From Gigaspora margarita (taxonomy: Eukaryota > Glomeromycota > Glomeromycetes > Diversisporales > Gigasporaceae): a stretch of 64,000 nucleotides of DNA. The notes under the pieces are model-generated. The model was not told where the DNA came from, ran no database searches, and saw only the letters and a list, made by a program, of their open reading frames with translations. Below, piece by piece: positions 56,660 through 64,000 of the stretch. The stretch lies in NCBI GenBank assembly GCA_009809945.1, contig WTPW01000692.1, forward strand, positions 190,150-254,149, written 5' to 3'. The position numbers were made by a program, and so were the translations under genes. Within the stretch, counting starts at the first letter, position 1; every line of letters starts with the position of its first letter.

Positions 56660-56999
56660 AGATATTACATATCAGTCAACTGATTTGTTACACTATTTTG
56701 GATAAGTTTTTTTTTTTTTTTTTATTCTTAGACAAATCTTGCCAAAATCTGATAATGTATTATTTGTACAGAAGAAGTAAATTAATTCTATATACAAAAG
56801 CTACAAAAGCAAAAAATCATGCCTGATATCAACCGGTTGCTTTGTAGCACCTAATTGTGAGTTGTCATACCAATTTACAGATAAATTGGAGAGTCTTGTC
56901 AAATCTGTCTAAGACCCAGCCCAAAATGGAATTTCACCATTTTGGATATACTTTTTAACCGCTACTTGCCACAAACTATTAGCAGTATAGTTCAATCTC
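56660..56999. repeat. Foldback outer-end fragments
   Basis: CAGTCAACTGATTTGTTACACTATT at 56672 matches the outer segment near 40412, and TTTGGATAAGTTTT that near 61692; TTAGACAAATCTTG and GTCAAATCTGTCTAAG form a loose inverted pair. No arms of the foldback are present. Confidence 0.45.
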
Positions 57000-57018
57000 T
57001 TTTTTTTTTTTTTTTTTT

Positions 57019-58240
57019 CATCATGTAATAATGAACTCTCTTCTCAAACAGATCTGTGAGATCTTATATTGAAGTTGTTGACCCTTGCCTTCTCTTTTCT
57101 AGAACTTTTAAATCTTTTTTTAAGTATGTGTTTATCCTTTGCCTTTCTTTTTTTCTCTTTGACAGTAATGCCTTCTTTTTTCTCCTATAGCCCAATAAGC
57201 CAATACCACTTTTTCCATATAGTTTCATAAAAACTATTCCATACTATTGAGACAAAATTTTGTATAAGTGTCTTGGCTGTGTTTCCTGAAGTGAGCTGTA
57301 CTGTGAGATGTTCCAGAAGTTTATTTGGTACTAGACACCTTAGGGGAGTGCAGAAAATCACGTAATTTTTTTAGAGGGGGAGGGGGGTCTCCAATTATCA
57401 TGTCCTATATATATATAGTAAAATAGCCAATAATATTGAAGTATTTATTATAATAAAAATTCACCGAAAGTTGCTGCATAGTAAAGTCTAAATTTTACTA
57501 TGTCAATCAATAATTATCGATTAAGTAAACTTGTTTGGAATATCAAAATACATACATCCTGAAATTTTTATCAAAATTGAAGAAGTTTTTATTATTTAAC
57601 TTTTAATTTTTACGTTTGTCGAATGTATTTTTTTAAAAAATTTTAAAATTTTTGTCGAACATAAAAATCAAAAAGTCAAATAATAAAAAGTATTCCAATA
57701 CTAATGAAAATTTTAGAGTAAGTGTATTTTGATCTTCTGAACAAGTTTACTTAAGCAACTTTAATCTATTCATATAGTAAAATTTTGACTTTACTATGTA
57801 ACTATGTAGCGACTGTTATCGTACGTGGGGTCAAAAACATTTTTGAATTTTTTTAATATTAAAAAGATGAAATTTGATTGGTCAATAGTCTATCACAGAG
57901 GGGGAGGGGGGTCGGACCTATGTAAACCCTAATTACGTGATTTACTGCACTTCCTTATATAACTTCAATGTAGCTCTATGATTTTTTGTATATATAAACC
58001 TACTACCAGTTGGTAAAAGCTCACTAAAGGGAGCAAAAACTGGGCTGTACTACTCAGTTTTGACTATGTAATTCTAGTAGTGACTTTAGTTACATTTATC
58101 CAACTTCATTCATGATAGGTACAATCTGCCAAATGGTCTTGTGTTTCCGTTACCTTTGTCTTACAGCATATGCATTCATTGCTTGTATATATTAATAGTT
58201 TTCACTTCTTTCATTCATCCAGAACTGGTAGTTTGTTTGC
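57019..58240 (-). pseudogene. LINE C C-terminus and zinc knuckle, split by MITE
   Basis: NECICCKTKVTETQDHLADC (about 58180-58120) is the knuckle with Cys-Cys, His and Cys as in LINE B; PVFAPFSELLPTGSRFIYTK follows. Across the MITE the frame continues SYIRCLVPNKLLEHLTVQ and WNSFYETIWKKWYWL, ending in a Lys/Arg-rich tail before the poly(A). Confidence 0.65.
57343..57954. mobile_element. MITE, PIF/Harbinger-type (TTA duplication), in LINE C
   Basis: GGGGAGTGCAGAAAATCACG at the left and, inverted, GGAAGTGCAGTAAATCACG at the right; TTA at 57340-57342 and 57955-57957. Copy of 5342-5941 in the other orientation, including the CTATATATATATAGTAAAATAGCC block. Confidence 0.9.
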
Positions 58241-58399
58241 AAGGCATTTGATTTGGGTAGATAAATGTTTACTTTGAAAGAATAATGTACAGTGGATACC
58301 ATTTTGCTTTTTCTTTAAATCCTAATAACTTCGCTAGTCATAGTTTGTTTGCTTGAAATCTGGCTCAATAGCCATAGTCACATTAGAAATTCTCCATCT

Positions 58400-59260
58400 A
58401 AAAGCTGTTTACTATGGTAGTAATGTTTTATAAATGAGCATATAGGTTTTTCTACAAGGTTTTCTTGCCAAAAGAGGGAACTTGTACTCTTGAATTGCAG
58501 TTTTTAAGGATGTTTGTCAAAGAAAGAAGATATAAAGCAAGTTTAGCCAAAGCATCTGCTTTGTTATTCCAGATATTGCCACTATGGCCCTTAATCTTTT
58601 CTAGTATTAGTTTGATTTTTTTGAAATGGATTACATCTACAATTTCTAATGTAATTAGGTAATTTTCTCTTTTATCCATTTATTCAGTGCATTGGACAAT
58701 TTTCTTCTGTTAATACTTGCTATTGCAGCTGCACTATCTGAGATAACTGTTACTGTTGAATTATTTGGGACTGTAATTAGCACTAGCTAGTGTTGTACGT
58801 TTTGGCTGTCCACAGCCTTTTTTGGCTTGTCCACGTCCAAAATTGTCCAAACATCCAAAATTGTCCAAAGCTTGTCCAGGCTTTAATAATTAATAAATCT
58901 ATTTAAAAAATAAATAATTATATATTTTTTTAGATGCTGAACACATTCCAGTTAAAATTAAAATAGGTTATCTTAATAAAATTTTAAGTAATTTTACTTT
59001 ATTTAATTGTTCAAAATTGTCCAAGATTGTCCAAACCATTGTCCAAAGCTGTCCCGTGACAACACTGGCACTAGCCAAATTGCGATAAGTTCTGTCTTGG
59101 TTAATAAGAGCCAATTTTCTACTCTAACAGATTCTTCTGCAATAAATTTTTTCCTATTGCTATCTACCTGAACCCAACTAGCACCCATTTTTGTGCCTAT
59201 ATTATCCATCAACAAAGAACCGTCTGTATAAACAACTAAACTAGATAAGCTATTTCTAAT
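58400..59260 (-). pseudogene. LINE C RNase H domain, split by hAT MITE
   Basis: The minus strand reads YTDGSLLMDNIGTKMGASW (first Asp), then LLLTKTELIAIWL (Glu), then after removal of the MITE VLITVPNNSTVTVISDSAA (second Asp), later KLILEKIKGHSGNIWNNKAD then ALAKLAL (His; the last Asp in NKAD). Residues are kept, but the frames shift. The 58452-58679 and 59003-59215 frames are pieces of it. Confidence 0.82.
58788..59067. mobile_element. hAT MITE, 280 bp, exact 8 bp duplication
   Basis: GCACTAGC at 58780-58787 and 59068-59075. Ends TAGTGTTGTACG and, inverted, CAGTGTTGTCACG, the canonical hAT form. Interior repeats TTGTCCAAA many times in both orientations. Excision restores the LINE C RNase H frame. 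Confidence 0.92.
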
Positions 59261-60600
59261 GTTATATAAAATATGGAAGTTTAATTTTTTTCTAAACTAC
59301 TATATAATCTATAATTATATAAGAAATCAGACTCTGGTTGGTTCACAATATATAAACTCTCTAATCTAGATTCTAAAGGCAAACTCCACTTTTTTGTTTA
59401 CTATTTTAATACTGCTCTGGATTAAGTGGTAGGATTCTAGTATTTTCTTTGTTTAGAATTTTTAGAATTAATATCAATGATTCCTTTTTGTTAAAATGTT
59501 TATAGCATGAAGTGGTACCAGAATTTGTAGCGAGTACGCAACCTTTGTAGAATTGCAACTTTAGCTATTCTGCATAGTTATCTTGACCTTTGATTTGCCA
59601 ATGTTCTGCTACAAGTTTTACTTTGCTTTTCTTGATTACTCTGTAGATTTTTTTTGAGCTATTTTCCTTATCACTAGTAAGAAACCAATCCCTTTTCCTC
59701 TTGTCTTTTGAGATCGGTCATTCAGGCATTATCAATGCTATCTGGTTTGGGCATTTTATAATATATTTATTCTTGAGCTGTCTATTAATCTCATTCTTGA
59801 GAAGCTTTCCTCTAATCAAATAAACCAGTTAGCCTTGTAGCCTTTATATAAGCTGCCTTTAAGGAGTTTGAGTTGTCACTAGGTTATCATTCTTTGATTG
59901 TCTTTAAAGATTAGCTGATTGATGAAAAACAGATTAAATCCTTTTAATACCTGGTAGGTTTTTGTAAAATTTTTAACTCCAAGCATGCTTCTAAATGTCT
60001 CTTCTACACCATGTAGCATCTATAGTTCCTAGAGTGACTAAAAAGTTAGCCCAAGTCTTTTTGCTTTTAGGAAAGTCAAACAGGTTAGATTGAATTTCCA
60101 AATTTTCTTTAAGCTATTCCAGTTCCCATCTTGCCAAAATTTTCTGTCAAAGTTTGCTAGGATTATTCCTTGATTAAGTCTTAGCAGAGCAAAGTCACCA
60201 TCAGGACTGTTGCTATTTAGCCTGTTATGTAAGTCTGTGATTTGTTTGGAGGTAATCTCATGTATTAATATCTTATAGTTCCCTAGCTTTGTGTGCTCAA
60301 TGATGTAATTTCAAGTGGTTATCAGAATTTCTATCTTGTTCTTGAAAAGCATTATGAAGAGCTGATGAATATAGTAAAGTTCTTGGTTAGAAAGCTGTGA
60401 AGTCTGGAGCAGGTAACTCAATTTTGGAATAATATATGTATTATTCAGGTATGCAAGTTGTGCTACTATTAACTTCTTTCTAATAAGAGCCTTGGTTGCC
60501 TGTGTGACTATTGATCTGGCTTTGCTTTTGAATAGCTTTTCTTTAAATTTTGTATTTATCCAAGTTCCAAGAAATCTTATAAGTTGCTTATTACATTCTG
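59261..60600 (-). pseudogene. LINE C connection region, degraded
   Basis: Broken minus frames such as LRLNQGIILANFDRKFWQDG then NWNSLKKIW (60200-60090) and SRMRLIDSSRINILKCPN (59790-59740) run between RT and RNase H. Stops include TAG and TGA. No catalytic motif. Confidence 0.6.
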
Positions 60601-61690
60601 CTTTAATCAGCTCTTTCGCGATTGCTATAGTTTGCTACTAGGATTTAGACTTTGAATTGAAGACCAGTAGTTTAGTTTTCTTTCTATTAATTTAATATGA
60701 TTTATAGCATAAAAATCCTCTGCTATTCTGATTATTTCTTGTATCTGCTCTTTGTCACTTGCTACCCAGGTAGTATCATCTGCGTAGGCGATCACTGCTT
60801 GTCTTGTGAATGAGCTAATTGTATTACCTGAGCACAGGTCTGTGGAAACTGTCAAGTGGAGAGATATCCTAGGGCCTGGTCATTTTGTATTCTAAAGAGC
60901 AATGGATTATAAAAGTCTCGCCATAGAAGTGGTGAGATCACTTCTCCTTGTTCTATACCTACTAAGGCAATAAATTCACTAGATGTGCCATAGTGCGTAA
61001 TAACTTTTGCCTTCCTCTAATTAAACAAATTCAAGATAAATGATATTGCTATTTTTGGGACTCTAAGCCTTTGCATTGCGAGCTTGAGCATTGGGAGTGG
61101 GACTAAATTAAAGGCTTTTCTCATGTCTTGAAAAACTAACCCAAGCTCTTTTCTATTTTCCTTAGCATCTTCTATTAACGAGTTTAATATACTAATAGGT
61201 TTAGCTGTCAAGTCTCCAGAAAGACCAGCAAAATTGGGTCCTGAAAGTATATTCTTATCTTTGAATATAGTTGCTAGTCTTTGTGTCAGAATTCTAGTGA
61301 CACACTTGCGAAAGGTTTTTAGCAGCACTATTGGATGGATACTGTTTAAGAATAAGTCCTATACATCTTCTTTGGGAATTAGAAAGATTTGGGCAAGCTT
61401 CCACTTTGTAGATATAAGGCCTGAGACCAGGCAGTGACTTGCGAAACTTATAAACTATTCCTGTGTTTTTTTGTTTACATTTTTGATCAAGAGATAGCCA
61501 ATTCCTGAAATTTTCAGTGCAGTTTTGTTCTTAAGATTTGAAAGTATTGAGGACCATTCATTTATTGTTATAGCTATTAATAGTGTTTTATACCATTTAT
61601 CCTTGATTTCTTCTTTGGGTGCATAAATTTGCTCCCAATCCTTGGTGACCTTCTTATTGGGAGTATTTCTATTTTGTACTGTGCTTGAAA
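60601..61690 (-). pseudogene. LINE C reverse transcriptase
   Basis: On the minus strand: WEQIYAPKEEIKDKWYKTLL, then ISGIGYLLIKNV, then LLKTFRKCVTRILTQRLATI, ILSGPNFAGLSGDLTAKPIS, LGLVFQDMRKAFNLVPLPML (the Gln is present here, unlike LINE A and B), and QAVIAYADDTTWVASDKEQI (intact YADD). Frames 61328-61017 and 60855-60625 are the longest open pieces; the part between (VGIEQGEVISPLLWR-like, 61015-60860) is shifted. Confidence 0.85.
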
Positions 61691-62600
61691 TTTGGATAAG
61701 TTTTTTTATAATATATAAAATTATAAAAAATATATAAAAAATTACTATAAACTTTGAAGAAATGATGTTTCAAAGTCTACATATTAACTTAAAATTAAAT
61801 TTTTTTGAAAATATAGAACAAGGGGAGAAGAAAAAAGATAGTACAAAAATCAGATTAAAATTTTATTAATTTTGCACAAATCAAAAATATAACTTTTCAA
61901 AAAACAAATATTTTTCAATTTTAAAGTATAAAGTATATGTAAAAGCATACTCTAAATAACTTTACTTAGGAGATAAAAGCAGATTACCTTGTAAGAAAAA
62001 TGGGTTATCTATATACTAAAGTTAAAATTTTTAGATTTCCAATATAAAACCTTTTTTTCTTATTAGGTAACCTACTTTGGACTTTTAAGCAAAGTTGTTC
62101 AGCATGTAATTTTATTTGTAATTAAAGCAAAACATGCTTTCTAGTACCTTTGCTAAGTGAAAAATGGTGTTAAAGTTGGAAAAAATTTTTTTTCTAACTT
62201 TAACACCATTTTTCACTTAGTAAAAGTCAAGAAGCATGTTTTGACCTTAATCATGAGTAAATTACATGCTGACTAAGAGTTCAAAGTAGGTTATCTAATA
62301 AGAAAAAAGGTTTTATATTGAAAACCTAAAAGTTTTAACTTTAGTACATAGATGACCCATTTTTCTTACAAGGTAACCTGCTTCTATCTCCTAAGTAAAG
62401 TTGTTCAAATCATGTTTTTACATATACTTATCAACTTAAAATTAGAAAATATTTGTTTTTGAAAAAGTTACATTTTCGATTTGTGCAAAATTGGCGAAAT
62501 TCTGATTTTTGTACTACCCTTTTCTCCTCCCTATGACTTTGGGACATTATTTCTTCAAAATTTATATGTTTTTTTTAATTTTATATATGAAAAATTTACA
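61691..62600. mobile_element. Foldback element (copy d)
   Basis: Palindrome centred near 62192 (AACTTTAACACCATTTTTCACTTAG). Arms carry ACAAGGGGAGAAGAAAAAAG (left only intact), CAGATTACCTTGTAAGAAAA and its inverse, GGTAACCTACTTTGGAC and its inverse. The right arm has a small deletion near 62270. Outer left end TTTGGATAAGTTTTTTTATA is like copies b and c. Confidence 0.82.
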
Positions 62601-63784
62601 ACGAATAATCGTGTGACAACTCAGATAACTGATATAAGGTTATTATATGGTATTTATACGGTATAATAACCTGGTATTTATACCAAATTTATTATACCGT
62701 ATAATTTTTAACCCTATATGCAAGTCATCACTAATAAAACATAATAATTGCCGTGTATCGAAAAATGGTCTTGTCGATCATTACTAGTCAATTACTATTC
62801 GGAAAACTCACTTTTTGTTTCAAAATGACACTACATTACGTAATCATATAGATAGTATAATCTAATTTTTTTAAAATATATTTTTTTTAATGCTACACTA
62901 TATTAATATTGTTGTAATTCAACATTGTTGAATTACGTTGCGCACCCCAAATTCCAACAAACATTTGTTTTCATTGAAAGCGTAATTCCTTACACAAATG
63001 TTGTCTGTGACATCATAGCGCATAATGATACTCTATGTAACTAAATATAGATAATATATATATATATAATAATACTCTGGAGTATAATCCATTTTGTATT
63101 ACTCCGGAGCACTTACTCCTATTGTATGGAGTGGGTTATACTCCACAGTTACTTATAAAATTGGGTCTTGCCTTTTTAGATGAATAGTTCAAATATAAAT
63201 TTGTTTTGGCTATTTTAATTTGATTGTTTTATTTAATTGGCTGAGTAAGTTTTAAATGAATCGATAAAATTTTTCAAATAGAATGTAAATTTCGCTCTAT
63301 AGTTTAGTTCTTTGGAACTTAATGTCAGTCTTTTCGAAATTTCGCTTTAAAATTCTTGGACATTAAGTCTGTGCATCTAATTAAACATTGGAATCTAATC
63401 ATATAAACGTTTATGTATCATACAGTTAATGTAAAAAAATTGATAATACATTTTTATATGATAATACATATAGTTTTGATTTACATATTATTCTCGCTCA
63501 GATTATTTTATTGAAAAAACACAATAAGAGTAGTACCATGCTGCAGTTCTTGGTGCTAATACACTTCTACTTTATACAAAGCAGCTATGAACATATACAA
63601 AGCATTGTGTAATAGTCACGTGGTAAACAAAGAGAGAATCGAGCATGTGTTATACATGCTAAAGTGACCCATGCAAGAGCATACGCATCATTATAACCCA
63701 ACAATCTTTATACTTGCTATAATTTTTTTTTCCATCTTTTTAACAAGCATGAGCACACGCTATGGTGCAGCACATCCTACTTGT
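62601..63784. other. Intergenic, no gene recognised
   Basis: Contains a GGTATTTATACGGTATAATAA palindrome cluster at 62640-62710, GTAATTCAACATTGTTGAATTAC at 62914, and AGTATAATCC/GGAGTAT repeats at 63070-63150 that resemble 13880-13980. Confidence 0.5.
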
Positions 63785-63877
63785 TACATATCCTCAACTT
63801 ATTTTTACTCTTTTTTGTTTTCTTTCTCTTTTCTTATTCTTCTTCTTCTCTTTCCTTTCTTCTTCTTTCTTTCCTTT

Positions 63878-63908
<31 letters not shown>

Positions 63909-63945
63909 TTCTTTCTTACTTTTACTCTTTTTTTTTTTCAATTGA
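63785..63945. repeat. Pyrimidine-rich low-complexity tract
   Basis: TTCTTCTTTCTTTTCTTCTTT-type sequence. The 63671-63976 frame over it is Phe/Leu/Ser-rich and is not a credible gene. Confidence 0.85.
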
Positions 63946-64000
63946 CATGTTATTTACTTTATATACACAAGTTTGATGGCCTATACCACACAGGTTTGAT

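Larger units (their letters stand above)
57000..61690 (-). mobile_element. LINE C: EEP-type LINE, 5-prime part not in window, poly(A) tail
   Basis: Poly-T at 57000-57018 is the poly(A) tail on the minus strand. Going left to right the domains appear in reverse: C-terminus (57060-57330), knuckle (58080-58190), RNase H (58400-59250), connection, RT (60600-61690). Inserts at 57343-57954 and 58788-59067 split it. ORF1 and endonuclease are absent; the sequence stops at the foldback at 61690. Confidence 0.87.

Noticed and set aside
63671-63976. 101-residue plus frame at the window end
   Set aside because: Mostly a CT-rich tract; no homology or motif visible.
1-64000. CRISPR arrays, rRNA genes, riboswitches, bacterial promoters
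   Set aside because: No regularly spaced identical repeats with unique spacers, no rRNA-like segments, and the content is clearly eukaryotic transposon DNA.

Overview
The window reads as repeat-dominated nuclear DNA of an early-diverging fungus, most likely an arbuscular mycorrhizal fungus (Glomeromycotina). Three things point there: strong A+T richness, EEP-type LINEs whose reverse transcriptases have the look of those in Rhizophagus-like genomes, and a BACK-domain fragment of the BTB-BACK family that is hugely expanded in that group. The organism call is inference. I see no intact host gene, rRNA, functional tRNA, CRISPR array or bacterial-style operon. Almost every recognisable coding stretch belongs to a transposable element and most are broken.

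Layout. 0.6-2.4 kb: A/T repeat with a ~170 bp tandem array. 2.6-12.5 kb: a minus-strand DIRS-like retrotransposon (gag-like region, pol N-terminus, RT, RNase H) split by five later insertions, namely three mariner-type or unclassified MITEs, one Harbinger-type MITE and a 4.4 kb MULE with a near-full transposase. 13-18.8 kb: MITEs, a dead Tc1/mariner element, a LINE 3-prime tail array and a 1 kb foldback. 18.8-31.9 kb: LINE A (plus strand) split by three insertions; one, with a CTAG target duplication, carries the BACK fragment. 32-48.3 kb: a mosaic of MITEs, three tRNA-headed SINE copies, a large non-autonomous mariner-type element with a minisatellite, and foldbacks. 48.8-55.8 kb: LINE B (plus strand), the best preserved LINE, with ORF1, endonuclease, RT, RNase H and a zinc knuckle. 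57.0-61.7 kb: LINE C (minus strand), 5-prime-truncated in this window, with a poly(A) tail and two nested MITEs. 61.7-62.6 kb: another foldback. The rest is A/T-rich sequence without recognisable genes.

How it fits together. Insertion order can be read because removing an insert together with one copy of its target-site duplication often rejoins the reading frame of the older element. The same inner MITE sequences occur with different termini and different target duplications, which suggests module swapping between families. Coding decay is biased: LINE A carries mostly TAG stops at Gln and Trp positions, and catalytic Asp codons have become Asn in three unrelated elements, consistent with C-to-T/G-to-A mutation of methylated or RIP-like targets. 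All frame and repeat calls were made by eye, without alignment software.
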